Below are positions 9,980-20,809 of a stretch of DNA of 64,000 nt, piece after piece. Position numbers and translations under genes: made by a program. Positions within the stretch are counted from its first letter, which is position 1; each line of letters opens with the position of its first letter. The DNA lies in NCBI GenBank assembly GCA_947179485.1, contig OX359250.1, forward strand, positions 4,795,661 to 4,859,660, written 5' to 3'. The DNA is from Allacma fusca. Its lineage: Eukaryota > Arthropoda > Collembola > Symphypleona > Sminthuridae. The notes beneath the pieces were generated by a model. The model worked only from the letters and a program-made list of their open reading frames with translations. It did not search any database and had not been told where the DNA came from.

Positions 9980-12712
9980 ATGGATTCTCCCAGCCTCTCC
10001 AATTTGACTTTACTACAAGCACACAATGAGGAAGAAACAGGAGAAAAGTTAACATGCATTGCTTCATCCATCAATGAAGGTAATATTTATTATTATTAGC
10101 GTAGATTTTTCTTTCAATATTTTTGTAGTTGTCAAGCTAATTTAGCTATTCACAGAATTTTGTAAGCCGTTACGGCACTGTTATACTAGTAAATACATAA
10201 TCTAAAAGACTTTACGACACCCGTTTAGAATCCGAGTTATGTGATGTAAAACGTAACCTCTCCTATGTAACTAATAATTCCAACCAGAAACTTTCCATTT
10301 TCAATTAATTTTGACCAGCTAGTTTGATACGGGTCATACTAGTTAAATAGTGCTGGCTGTCAATGAGCAAGTTGTTATAATAGTAAGTGATCACATAATA
10401 TGCGCAAAATGAGTAGTCACGAAAGTGATCTTTAAACTTTAATATCTCTGATACTGCAAGTGTCTTTAAAAAAATATTAACCTACAGTTTATCCGAATTG
10501 ATAGCTGCTAATTTTGTTTCGACAGGAAATAATATTGTAATTTTATTTTTAACAGTACCAACCGAGCGTGAAATCATCAAAATTGCCAAATCATTACCGA
10601 AACTTGTCTCCATCCGTGATATTGTCCACCTTAGCATTTGTAAGCCAATTTTGTGATTGGGTAATAGTTGAAGAAAACTTGCAATAATTGTTTGTATACA
10701 ATTTGTTCTATTGCTTAATTTTAGCGCTTGCAATAACCATTAACATACATGTATAAGTTAGAAAACATTGACTAATGTAAACTTAATTTTTATTTCTAGC
10801 TGCTTCAGACCTAAATCAGCCTAACTATATTGCCAATATTCCAGCTTCAACAGGACCTGAGAACTCAGTGAAACAATCAGAAGCTCTTCGGGTAACCTCT
10901 TCAAACGAGCTGGTGCAATTTTTAACTTTACTGTATTATTTATCACTTGTTTTCAACATGTGAAGCGCTATTAATTACCATACGCCTCTCCATTATTTTA
11001 ATGTATCTAATTAGACACGACTAAGGACAAGGAAAAAGCGAGCAGATCCCACATCCTCGGTTTGTAATAACAAGAAGGAACTTCGAATGCGCGGAAAGCA
11101 AATTCCAGATTCGATTGTGTCATCTAAACAGGATGATCCTCCAAAGCAAGCTCGTGCATGCGGATTGAAATGTAACATCCACAATTCTTCGAAGTCACAA
11201 GTCTAATGTTTCCAAGTTACTGAAAGTGTGCGTAACAAGTTATTTACTTCGTTTTGGAATGACATGGATTGGAGGCAGAAGAAAGTTTACATTAAATCGT
11301 TGTGTGATGTCCGACCTGTCGTTAAACCCAACTCCAAAAATCTAATCAAGGAAAATACTATAAAGTATTTTCTTGTCATAAAGGATGATAAACGTGTACG
11401 AGTCTGCAGGCAACTTTTTCTGCCAACCTTTGGAATTGGGAGAAGGATGGTCGAGAATTGGTGTAAAGCGTGTGAGTACGTTTTCCCTGTCCCTAAACAA
11501 CTCAATTTCAAAAATGTACAAGTCGGTGAAGCCATGATGTTTGCCAAAGTATTTCTGGAGGATCTGCCGAAACAGGAGTCTCACTATTGTCGAAGTTCGA
11601 GTTTGAAACTGTATTTGGAACCAGTATTTGGAACATTCGCCAAGTTGTTTTCAGTTTACAAAGAAACGTGCTCATCTAGAGATCAGCGCACTGTCTCCTG
11701 TACATCTCTAAAATCTGCTTTTGATAGCTTAAATTTATCTTTGACAATTCCCAAGAAGGACCTCTGCAATACATGTGAATTATTCAAAGTGAATGAAATT
11801 CCAGCTGAAGATTTCAAGAAGCACCAAATGAAAAAAGATCGGGCTCGGTCCGAAAAATTATTTGACAAATCGATGTTCGAAAAGCATGGGTACCATGTAT
11901 TAACAGTGGATTTGCAAGGCGTGAAGCAAGCCCCAATGTTTAACGCAAACTATATATTTTGAGTCTAAGCTTAACGTTTACAATTACACCATCTTTGACA
12001 TCGGATCACATGACGTCAGATGTTACTTCTGGAACGAAACGGAAGGCGGTTTAGTTGCTTCAGTTTTTGCAACATGCTTGATTGATTACTTGAATGACCT
12101 GAAAGACACACTTCCTGTGATTACAGTGACGGATGTGGATATCAAAATCGAAATGCAGCACTCTCCAATGCTTTACTCAATTATTCAATGGAATCTGGCA
12201 GGATAATTTTCCAAAAATTTTTGGAGAAGGGTCACACACAAATGGAATGTAATTGAGTGCATAGTTTGTTAGAAAGAAAGTCAAAACATGTAGACATTCG
12301 TCTTCCCAGTGACTATATTCACATTTGTAAATCTGCAAGGAAAAGTGTGGGTTCCCAGAAGCCCTACGAAACTAGAGAATTACAACATGGCTTTTTTAAA
12401 AATTTTACCTGCAAGTCTATTCAGAGATACACTAGCATCCGACCAGGGTCAAAAGTTGGAGATCGGGAAGTAAAGGACATTCGAGCCTTGAAATATGATC
12501 CAGAGGGCTGGATATACTTCAAAACCCATTTCGACGACGAATGGGATCGATTACCTCAGAAAGCGAAAGTATTGCCAGTTGTGAGTTCGTTTGATTGTAT
12601 TTATGAAAAAGCAATCAAACTCAATGAGCAAAAATGGCGCGATCTCCAGGATTTAAAAATGTACCTTCCAAGTGATTGCAGAGAATTTTATTATAATCTA
12701 CCCCACTAAGTT
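9980..12712 (+). pseudogene. DUF7869-like transposase, three exons, inactive
   Basis: Exon 1 is 9980-10079, exon 2 is 10800-10891 and exon 3 is 11015-12712; their phases agree (1+2, then 0). The N-terminus is polar and basic with a CGLKC cysteine pair. Next come VRNKLFTSFWNDMDW, CRQLFLPTFGI, SHYCRSSSLKLYL, KKDLCNTCELF and VDLQGV, then CYFWNE, DGCGYQNRN and KFLEKGHTQMEC, then HSLLERKSKHVDIRLP. The order D (VDLQ), D (DGCGYQN) and an acidic residue near MEC fits an RNase H-fold transposase of the DUF7869-type group. Breaks: TAA at 11204, a frame change near 11957, another near 12130, and TGA at 12254. It is otherwise full length. The intron between exons 1 and 2 (about 720 bp) holds nothing recognised. 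Confidence 0.8.
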
Positions 12713-13100
12713 TCTGTTTTGTAAAAGTATTTTTCTGGGTCGTTTTTATTTTTTTATAAAAGCTAATTAAAAGCTATACTGAAATAGTGTATATATGTTC
12801 GTTTGTGTATAATAGTGCTCAAAGTATTCGTATGGGTTTAAAATTTATTATAACTAATTACTTTTTTATAACTGCAAATAAAAAACTACCAAAACAATCC
12901 ACTAAGTGGAATTACTTCAACAAGTTGTTACGTACTACCCAATGTTGTTTTTTAGGTGAACGCTCCATTTATATCTTCGTGCACTATCCACCAGTAATTA
13001 GCAGTTTCATGTGTTTTTTTCCGAAATCATGATCATGTGTAATTAAAATACTAATTTTATTTGAAGTCCAGAAGTTATTTGTACTCTAACCGTAAAGTAT
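12713..13100. other. 3' non-coding part of the DUF7869-like transposon
   Basis: AT-rich sequence after the transposase stop and before the right subterminal repeats. Nothing coding was recognised. Confidence 0.4.
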
Positions 13101-13200
13101 GAAAATGGTACCTTTGAGAATTAGTGCAAACGCCAATATGGTACTTTTTAAAATTTAGCTGTTTTGAAAATGGCACTTATTGTAATTTAGCCAACGACAG

Positions 13201-14540
13201 ACTGTACTGCTTTTATTTCGAGGTGACGGCTTCGCATGTGTTCAAAGATTTCACCTTCCACAAGACGGTCTTGCCTGCATTTTCCATCCGTATATATAGC
13301 GGGTGTTAGGAACTGCCGAAATATTTGAAGATCCAAGGGAATGCGAGAAAAGACAAAGTGGTCTCGCGTTCTAACCACGTTCTCCCAAAGAGTATATTCA
13401 GGGTCTCTCACTGCGCACAATCTACAGTAGTTATCAGAGTATAAATTGTTGATCCGACCGCCAACCGTTTGTTCAGGATTCTTGGTTTTGATATAAACGT
13501 ATTTCCGATATTCAAATTTTGCATAGCCTGCTGCTGCTCTGCAGAAAGTTCCGTAGCTTGGATAACGCATTTTTCGTGTGTTAAAGGATGATCAACGGTT
13601 TCTTTCTGCAGTTCATCACGGTAGCCTAAATAAAAATTTTAAAATATAACTTTTGTCGCCTTTATATGTTTGCCAATCGGTGCTGTTCAATTCGTCCTTG
13701 CTTGCCAATTTGTAATTTGACCGCGGGTATTTATCAGTCAACGCCGTGGCGTACAACAGAATTAGATCAAAGTACAAAAGATGAGCTATCTCGTGCTCGG
13801 CATTGTAATCTTTTGGCGAACGTTCGTTGCTGGCCAAGATTATCTTTTGCGTACAAAATCTAGTGCCGCCTCTAATTCCCTCTTTAATCATTTTCATTAT
13901 TTCCATGTCCCGAATAAATCAGATTTTCGCTTTTTTAAAGTGCAAAAAGAATCGACAAGAGTATTCGCTGGTTGTGCATACATAAATATTTTCTAACTTG
14001 TATGTTTCGAAGCATTGCAGGTGAAAAGTTTCAAAGACTATGGCAAACAAAATAGTGTCAATCACTGTGTATATTCTGCTCAATTGTCAAAAATCTTTGA
14101 TTTTAAAATCTGAAATTACCAGTTGAACATTCTTCCAGTCGTTGTTGCTAAATTATTCTATAGATAAATAAACATAAAATGTGCTCAAAAAATAAAAAGT
14201 GTGAAAAGATTCCCTTGGGGGTATTTAATGACCTGGTTGCAAATCTTTACTCGGACTTAAATACGAGTATGGGTACTTTAGCTTTTGGGTGAGCAGGTCG
14301 AATTTTATTTCGTCTTTCTCTTCAGGGAACATGAGTTTCGGTATTAGATTTGGTAGCATGAAATATCTTCCATTTTCTTTCATCAACAGTCAATATATCT
14401 AGGATGCCAGGTAGAAATTGGTACACGTAGATTAGCCGAAATGTCATTTTTCTGTTTCCGCAAAACCGTCGAGATTCGTTCCGGTAAAAATACCTCTTTA
14501 AACCTGGAAAATACATATTTTTGGTTGTTTCCTAACTGGA
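13201..14540 (-). pseudogene. Polinton protein-primed DNA polymerase B, decayed
   Basis: On the minus strand, from high to low coordinates, there is an exonuclease-type segment (FRLIYVYQFLPGILDIL, around 14322-14516), then a palm segment with IKEGIRGGTRF and LLYFDLILLYATAL (13616-13906), which fits PolB motif A. An open region at 13201-13570 follows whose domain could not be named. The C-terminal end continues at 9545-9735 beyond the inserted transposon. It is broken several times. Confidence 0.65.
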
Positions 14541-15190
14541 TGATTTTCCTTCTCCCTTGGCAATAACGCTTACATCCTTAGCATCAAACAGGAGCGAGTC
14601 AAGATGTTGAATCAGAAAATGAGTATGGAACTTAAATGAATTGTGGCTACACATACAGGCTCGTTCTTGTACTTGATTTTCAGGTTAAACATCTGGCATA
14701 ATGTATGCATGCATCGACAGGTACCCACACAGCACACATTCATGGCTTGCTGATGGGCCACCAATGGCGTGAATGGCACATTCAAGGCCAAGGCCAACCG
14801 TCCCCAATTATTGAATGGACCATGCTTGGGAGTCCCTTGCTGGCTATATATGGGTGTGTAACTACTGGGCCATTAAACCATATGTCAAGGCCTGTCAACA
14901 ATATTTGGCCGTTCTTGGCCCACTGTAGGCAATGGGAAGGCTATATTGAGCATGCGCGTTAAATCAGTTGTGCCACATTATACTGTCTCTGAATTAATTT
15001 CATATCATGGAATTTCAGTAATGGCGGATCAGTACTGTGTACTAGTATTTTCAGCTCTATTTTAATTTTGAAATTCGAACGGTCATTCAAAATTATTAAG
15101 TGCACTGTAGTGAAACCAGAAGCTGGTTAAGTTTAGTGCAGGAAAGTGAATTTAAGCCAAAAAGTTAGATTTGTATCTTTGCAGAAACAA

Positions 15191-17252
15191 ATGTACGCGA
15201 TTGTTAAGTTTCTTAAAGTAGAGGATAAAGGACTCGAGATAGGATTCGTGATACAAACAAATGTTTGTGGCCTAAATGTAATAGCCCATCATTAAGTAAT
15301 TGGATTATGAAATTCAAATCCCCTGGAGAAGACTGGACATGCCATGACGTTGAAGTTCGAGAGTCTGGCATTGGCAAGCATAACATATAAGCCTCTTCGC
15401 ACCTTTTAAAGAGTTCTCTATTAATTAAATTAATAAATTCTAAATTAAATTTTCCACAAAGTGATTGTGACGCCATCTCAGACGCCTGGATGAAGGAAAG
15501 GAGATACTGGACACTGATTTTGAACCAAGAAAATAGGAGAAGTCGGAAATGGAAGGAATTTCCACACTTCGTGCTAGCAAATAAAACTCAAATTCGGAAG
15601 GAACTGCCGTCTCCAGAAGCTGATTCAAATTATTCCAGCAGTTCCAGCAACCCCGTTGACAGTGACTCTGAAATTTCTGTCACTATCCCAGAGGGGAACT
15701 TATCATTCAGTAAGAATCAAGGCAGTTATGTATATAATTACATTTACCATGATTACTCAGTATTATTTTTTTAAATTTCTGGTAGTGTAAAACGCTAGTT
15801 GATTATTTTCTTGGGTATAAATCAAGGATGGGAATCGGTATCGTAATCGAAATTATATTCGAAAATAGACGATTTTAATTCATATTGGAATTCCAAATCA
15901 TTCCCGGGAAGTATTTTAATTCAAAATCCGAATACCAAATTCCGATTCCAAAACGTTTTTTGAATGCGTTTTGAATTAAAATACTTCCTGGGAATTATTT
16001 GGAATTCTAATATGAATTAAAATCCTCCAATTGTCGAATATAATTCCGATTCCGATACCGATTCCCCTCCTTGGTATAAATACATATTCTATAGATCGAC
16101 CTACCGAAATTAAGGCCGTGGATTCGTCTTTGCCAAATCCTGCAGCACCAGAGCAAAATTTACTGGACGTGCAAACAACAGATCCAACTCAATTGCAAGA
16201 ACAACGTCGTAAGCATTTAATCATGATTATTACACGTTAATAATTATTAATAATCAACTCATTCATACACGTTTATTATATAAAATAATTTTGTATTTTA
16301 ATCGCCATTATCTGTATATTTTAGGATTCCAGGAAATTGTCTTGAAAAAACTAGCTTCAATTTAAATATCATTGAACGAAGTCAAATGTTTGCTTGCTGG
16401 ACAGTGTTTTTTGCATCAACAACCTGAAGAAATACCTGATTTGCCCCTAACAACTCAAGCTGAGTATTTAGATTTGTGTAGAAAATTAAATCATGTGGAA
16501 TGCCAGGAAAAACCAAGGCTTGTAAAAGACAAATACTTAGTTCATTTTAAATTCTTGCCGCTAACTGTGATAAACAAGAGCCACTAATAATTTTGTACTT
16601 TTTCTTTCTTAAACAAGCAGATTCAAATTTTGAGCTTGCTGGGAGGAGATAACGTCGAAATTGCTACCCGACGAGCATTATCACGTGTTATTGGGGATCA
16701 AATTGCCAAAGTGATCAACTTCATAGGGAAGAACAATAATATTTCCTTCCGGGAAAGTCCGGTTTCCTCACTAATAAAAAGTTAGTATAGTCCTTCGGAA
16801 TTTTGCGACCTGAACTGTTTCATAAAAATAAATCAATTTGAGTTATCACACGAGTTATCAATCAATTGTCAATGTCAAGTTCTCAGAAGGAATCTCAGAG
16901 TTTTTACAAAACCGTTTCGAGCAAATTCGTTTCAAGGTTTTTAAAATTTATATAAAAAGTATTTCATACCCTTATTTTTACTTGCTATTCAGCGCGCTAG
17001 GAATAAATACTTCACTTTCTCTCTATATTTGCATGTGTGATTCGATTAGCTGAATGAAAGTCATTCAATTTTTGAAGAACTTAATTTTCTGATTGTTTAG
17101 AGAGTATTCGAAAAAATCCATTATTTCGTGACGCTTTGGAATCAACAATTGAAAAAGTTACCAAGAACTGGCTTCTTGGTTCCGGCGATCGTGGACGTGG
17201 ACGTCAAATCAGACGGGAAGTGGCTAAAAACAAAAATAAAGTGCGAAACTGA
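15191..17252 (+). pseudogene. DUF4806-type protein gene, about six exons, damaged
   Basis: The first exon starts at ATG 15191 with MYAIVKFLK; after a frame change near 15244 it continues with RDTNKCLWPKC and DWTCHDVEVRESGIGKH. Together these form the N-terminal module typical of DUF4806 proteins. Later exons are near 15445-15706, then 16095-16208, 16325-16519, 16621-16780 and 17101-17252. They contain CLLAGQCFLHQQPEEIPDLP, YLDLCRKLNHV, LLGGDNVEIATRRALSRVIG and ESIRKNPLFRDALEST, the DUF4806 core. The last exon ends RGRGRQIRREVAKNKNKVRN with stop TGA at 17250. DUF4806 proteins have no known biochemical role that I can name; they occur in large families in invertebrates. A MITE sits in one intron (15823-16073). 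Confidence 0.7.
15823..16073. mobile_element. fold-back MITE, 8-bp target duplication
   Basis: The element begins CAAGGATGGGAATCGGTATC and ends in the near-complement. The two halves are imperfect inverted copies of each other over about 100 bp each, so the whole 251 bp could fold into one hairpin. The duplication GTATAAAT is perfect (15815-15822 and 16074-16081), which points to hAT-type integration. It lies in an intron of the DUF4806-type gene. Confidence 0.9.
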
Positions 17253-17254
17253 GA

Positions 17255-17581
17255 ATGCAGTCATCGAGAACGGAGAGACGGAGAACGGAGAAGTCAGTTA
17301 AAGAAGAACTCAACTTTATTAGAAATGTTAGTGCCGGTAGTAATGACATATCTTGTGAAACTCCAACAAGCGTGTCCTTGTTTGCTAATTCCAAATGTTT
17401 GAATATACGAAATGTAGATTTAAGTTGTTCCAGTCTCAGTACTATTAACTCTGTAGACAGTAGTAACTCTGGATTTGATGACCTGGGCTCAATTGATAGC
17501 GAAATTTCCAGCGATTTCAAATATGATGGGGAGAATCCGGATGACAATTTTTTACCAAAATTTAAAGATAAAATAATTTGA
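17255..17581 (+). CDS. acidic, Ser/Asn-rich ORF, 108 aa, starts two bases after the DUF4806 stop
   Basis: ATG at 17255 follows the TGA at 17250-17252 by two bases. The product begins basic (SSRTERRRTEKSVKEEL) and turns acidic and serine/asparagine rich (DSSNSGFDDLGSIDSEISSD). No fold or catalytic motif is visible. The near-abutting stop and start suggest either a two-ORF transcript or the first exon of a second gene of the same element. The basic-then-acidic start recalls N-termini of companion proteins of DUF4806 elements, but that is a weak inference. Confidence 0.4.
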   Translation: MQSSRTERRRTEKSVKEELNFIRNVSAGSNDISCETPTSVSLFANSKCLNIRNVDLSCSSLSTINSVDSSNSGFDDLGSIDSEISSDFKYDGENPDDNFLPKFKDKII

Positions 17582-17589
17582 AAATACTA

Positions 17590-17990
17590 ACTGTAAATTT
17601 TATTTATAAAAACCAAGTTATTAGCTCTCGCGATGGAGACAACTGTTTCGCTACAACTTGTAAAAATGTAATTATTATTACGGAAATATCAGTTAAGGGC
17701 AAGAATAGTTTTAAATTAAATATAAAAAGATTCTCTCACATAGAGGTCTTCAGCATTATGCATTTGATAGCAACAAACTTTCATTTTTTTACTGTAGTGT
17801 TAACGATGTGTCTTGTGAAGAATATTGTGACAGTTTAGATATTTTACAACAAAAGTTTGTTTTGCTAAAAACATGTACACAATATTTTTGTATTCCATAT
17901 ACTAAGCCTTTCTAATTAATGATGATTTGACTTATTATTGTTATTTGCAATAAATAACCCTCAATATATAGTAATAATTCTTTCATCGGT
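17590..17990. other. non-coding, nothing recognised
   Basis: AT-rich sequence between the acidic ORF and the right inverted end of the candidate element. No gene is supported. Confidence 0.3.
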
Positions 17991-18259
17991 GTGAATTTTC
18001 TTTCAAATTTAGCATACACATCAAAGAGGGCACCTCAAATGTATAAATTTGCCAGTACTGGCAACATCACTGGCCTCGGTTGGCCCCACCAAAATTCTAT
18101 TGGAAGGCCAGCAATGGCCCGGTTTGATGGGTCCATGTACGGCACCAGCGGCCAAAGTAGTGTACTGGGCCGAGGCAAAGAAGTATGGCCAGCCATTAAT
18201 GGCCCTTCAGGCAGCCATGAATGTGTGCTCTGTGGGTATGATGACAGCGATAATAGCAC

Positions 18260-18880
18260 TTGATGATGGGTTTTTGCCTGTCTTTACTATCAATCACGGT
18301 GTTATTCGGTGTTGTGAATACGCGATCACAAAACTTACATCAATTTGCTCAGCTATGTCTCGCCAGCTCTTCGTTTGTATTTCCTAATTTTTGAAAGAAA
18401 ATTTTGTGACTGAAAAAATATTCTCTCGTAGAAATGATGAATTAGGTCAGGGCGTCATAATAATCAAACGTCTTTACTTCCGGACCTAAGATGCCGGTGT
18501 AAATTAAGTAAACGAGTAACTATCTGGCTTGTATTTGCAATTCTGTATTGTTGAGCTACAATTGCTAATATTTAGCGGGTCCGAGAAACACCCAAAATCA
18601 TTATCTAATATGAAAAGATATCTTATAGACATGTTTTAGTTCGGTCTCCAAGGCATCAGATGAACCACGAATACACCATTGCACTTGAAAACGACCGGGA
18701 ACACGTTTCGCAAACCCATGGCTTGTTTTTGCAACCGTTCCTTAAAAAGTATTTGTGCTCGACACTAGTACATAGTGACAGATCATGTTTTCGTTGGTCT
18801 TCTTTACAATCAAAAATTCCCACATTGTTATTTTCTTCAAAGATAATTGTCAATTTCAATTCTAAAAGATAATATCAATT
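18260..18880. other. non-coding or undetermined
   Basis: Short ORFs on both strands around 18656-18870 have no recognisable domain. A CETCSRSF phrase on the minus strand recalls half a zinc finger but lacks the histidine pair. Confidence 0.25.
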
Positions 18881-18885
18881 CTAAG

Positions 18886-19228
18886 TACCAGAAAATATCG
18901 AGTTATTGGAAATGCTGAAACCCAACTTGCTGATGCTTGGAATTCGGAGAACAAGGAAACAAACATATATGAAGCTACTTCACCATGTCAGAATAGCCGC
19001 TACAGGAGTTAGACCCAATCCGTGTTATTCTACTATCAATGATTTCGTAAGTAATTCATTTTTAGTCTTATAAATTGGAAGCCGCTGTAGTTTACATAAC
19101 GATTGTTATAGTCTCCAGAACCCATAAACAACTCGTTGACAGCGAATCCGCTAAGAGCAAGGAGAACGCCACAGAATTTGTCTAATCGTCAGAATAGTTC
19201 CTCCAAACAAATTTCGTTAACAGAATGA
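18886..19228 (+). CDS. two terminal exons of a small spliced gene, SAM-like segment
   Basis: The acceptor AATTCTAAG|TACC opens an exon ending at 19046 with donor TTC|GTAAGT. The acceptor TTATAG at 19111 opens the last exon, 19112-19228, which ends in TGA. The two exons join in phase 0. The first encodes PENIELLEMLKPNLLMLGI and YMKLLHHV, similar to the second half of a SAM domain (helix, LGI turn, helix). The last is a polar Asn/Ser/Arg tail ending QISLTE. The 5' exons were not found; they may be lost. It could be a host gene or cargo of a transposon. Confidence 0.45.
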
Positions 19229-19239
19229 TAATTATGTTT

Positions 19240-19447
19240 TGTATTACTTTATCAATTGCCTTAACTTTTCAACAATAAGTTCAAACGATAATGACATAAA
19301 CATTTCAAATGAACATTGTAACTCTCAACAATAATACAACCTGTAAAACTTTTTCATTCAGTAAATATGCAATAATTATGGACCATAGAAACATTTATCA
19401 AATGAAATAAAATGTTCCTACAGAAAATCTCATTAATATAATATTTA
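19240..19447. other. non-coding, nothing recognised
   Basis: AT-rich 3' flank of the preceding gene. A phrase around 19240-19330 (TAAGTTCAAACGATAATGAC and neighbours) recurs near 19676-19735, on the other side of the small TIR element. This suggests a short local duplication. Confidence 0.35.
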
Positions 19448-19449
19448 TA

Positions 19450-19624
19450 CAGGAAAAACTGGATATAACGGATGGCTCTACAACGGAAATTTAGTTACAC
19501 CGGACAGATTTGTTTGTCCGGCTCCCATATAATCAATGCTAAAATTATTGCATACAATGGAAATTTTTTATAGCGGACAACTTTTACTGGTCCCCTGGAA
19601 ATCCGTTATATCGAGTTTTTCCTG
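19450..19624. mobile_element. pogo/Tc1-type MITE, 175 bp, TA duplication
   Basis: CAGGAAAAACTGGATATAAC followed by GGA at the left pairs with the inverted TCCGTTATATCGAGTTTTTC plus CTG at the right, with one mismatch in 23 bp. The element is flanked by TA on both sides. The CAG start, the CTCGATATAACGGA core and the TA target are those of pogo/Tigger-like elements. It has no coding capacity. Confidence 0.92.
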
Positions 19625-19639
19625 TATGCTAATTATATT

Positions 19640-19900
19640 TTGTATTACTAATCAATTGTCTTACCTTTTCAGCAATAAGTTCAAACGACAATGACATAAA
19701 ACAAACATAGTTCAAATGAATATTGCAACTCTCAACAATAATAATACAATTGGATGTTTAACGATATACCTAATACATTTTTACAAACTCCACCTAATCC
19801 GTAATAATTGTATAAATGGTGATGAATTACTTAATTGATTAAATTACTTAAGTAAGTGATAAAAGGCACAATGATGTAATGTCAAATGTTTCTTCTTTAG
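19640..19900. other. non-coding, partly a local duplicate
   Basis: The segment after about 19640 repeats sequence found at 19230-19330, left of the pogo-type MITE: TTGTATTACT, ATCAATTG, CAATAAGTTCAAACGA, AATGACATAAA and CTCAACAATAATA. No gene is seen. Confidence 0.5.
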
Positions 19901-20122
19901 TGTTTTAATCGCAGAACCTGATGTCTTGACTTGGGAGTATTTTGCTAAATTTTGCGTAAACATTTCTCAAATAATATTTTTTCCCGCTAATTTCGCAAAA
20001 CTTTGCAGATCATTTCACAAATTTCGCAGTCTTTGGTTTTTACTAAATGCCAGTCTAAAAGAAGTAGCTTAAATATTACAGAAAATTCCGTTACGGCGAA
20101 TCGCTGAAATTGTAATACTTAC

Positions 20123-20440
20123 TTAATCATCCGAATTGTTTGGTTGAACTGTTGAATCGTGAATTACCACATGCAAGTGAACATTTTCTTCGCTAAGTTT
20201 TAGGCGCTGAGGAACAAGAAGCTTTTTTAAATAAGAAAAGCTACTCTCAACTGGAGCGCTACTGCTAGGCACTGAAATTAATTTCAGTGCCACCTCCAAC
20301 AAATACGGCATTTCTCGAGAAACTTTCAGCCAAAATACATTTTCGTCTACTTTGCTGTTTGACAAAAATTCTCCTTTTCAATCAGCGTACGGCAATGTAC
20401 AAAATCTTCTAATGGAATTGGCCTGCTAGAAACTTTTAAA
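20123..20440 (-). pseudogene. hAT transposase C-terminal dimerisation domain, relic
   Basis: The minus strand encodes FWLKVSREMPYLLEVALKLI, then PSSSAPVESSFSYLKKLL and QRLKLSEENV. This is the hAT family C-terminal signature (P-x-SSAPxERSFS, then R-x-x-L). Upstream on this strand a short in-phase segment (PIPLEDFVHCRTLIEKENF) precedes it after a frame change. The rest of the transposase is missing. It is a different family from the hAT at 2342. TTTCGCAA and TTTTGCAG words on both sides (19960-20035 and 20665-20745) may be its remaining subterminal repeats. Confidence 0.75.
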
Positions 20441-20809
20441 AGCGACGATGAAATATCCTGGCAAATATTTTCTGGGCAAAACCACGAATCCGAAAATCAT
20501 TGAGTAAAAACAATGCGGTAAATAATAGGATTTAAATAAGTGAGGAAATGCAAACAAAGAACTAGTGGAACACGTTTCTACAGCATGAGTGTCAGCTGTA
20601 GTATACACCTACCACCGAATTTAATAATACAAATTTCTAAATATTACTGATCGTAAAATTTTGCAAGATTCAGGATTTTGTAATGCGATTTAGTATTTTG
20701 CAGTTTACCTTGTCGTTTCGCAAATTTCGCAATTTGTTTGTAAATTCTTGGATTCTACCTGTTGTTAGGTTTCACCCACATGGGAGTATCGTAACTAATC
20801 GTTTTAGAA

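Larger units (their letters stand above)
9740..13196 (+). mobile_element. DNA transposon with DUF7869-like transposase, CGTTGG termini
   Basis: Inverted ends CGTTGGCTAAATTACAA at 9740-9756 and its complement at 13180-13196 match perfectly for 17 bp, then imperfectly. ACAG flanks both sides (9736-9739 and 13197-13200), suggesting a 4-bp target duplication. Subterminal repeats of the form AAAGTACCATTTT occur three times on the left (near 9758, 9791 and 9830) and inverted near 13105, 13140 and 13167 on the right. It is 3457 bp long, carries one spliced transposase gene and is inserted in the PolB relic of a Polinton. The superfamily is not assigned with confidence. Confidence 0.85.
7795..14565. 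mobile_element. Polinton/Maverick fossil, broken and interrupted
   Basis: Parts seen are a small conserved protein (plus strand, 7887-8063), an integrase region (plus strand, about 8590-9365) and a protein-primed DNA polymerase B region on the minus strand (about 14565 down to 9545). The convergent integrase and PolB are typical of Polintons. Neither terminal inverted repeat nor capsid genes could be recognised, so only part of an element is left or its edges have decayed. It is broken many times. It carries two later insertions, a MITE fragment at 8672-8853 and a DNA transposon at 9740-13196. It looks old. Confidence 0.75.
14722..18238. mobile_element. candidate TIR-bounded element carrying a DUF4806-type gene
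   Basis: TACCCACACAGCACACATTC plus ATGGC at 14722-14746 recurs inverted at 18214-18238 with one mismatch in 25 bp. Inside each end there are about 230 bp of GGCCA-rich sequence with many short GGCCA/TGGCC words, also in inverted orientation. The 3.5-kb interval holds a spliced DUF4806-type gene and a second ORF. A clear target duplication could not be fixed: GACAG occurs near both outer ends, but at unequal spacing. The paired ends could belong to one composite element or to two independent copies of one MITE. Confidence 0.55.

Noticed and set aside
18656-18859. Possible C2H2 zinc finger on the minus strand (CETCSRSF)
   Set aside because: The histidine pair is absent and there are no neighbouring fingers or splice sites.
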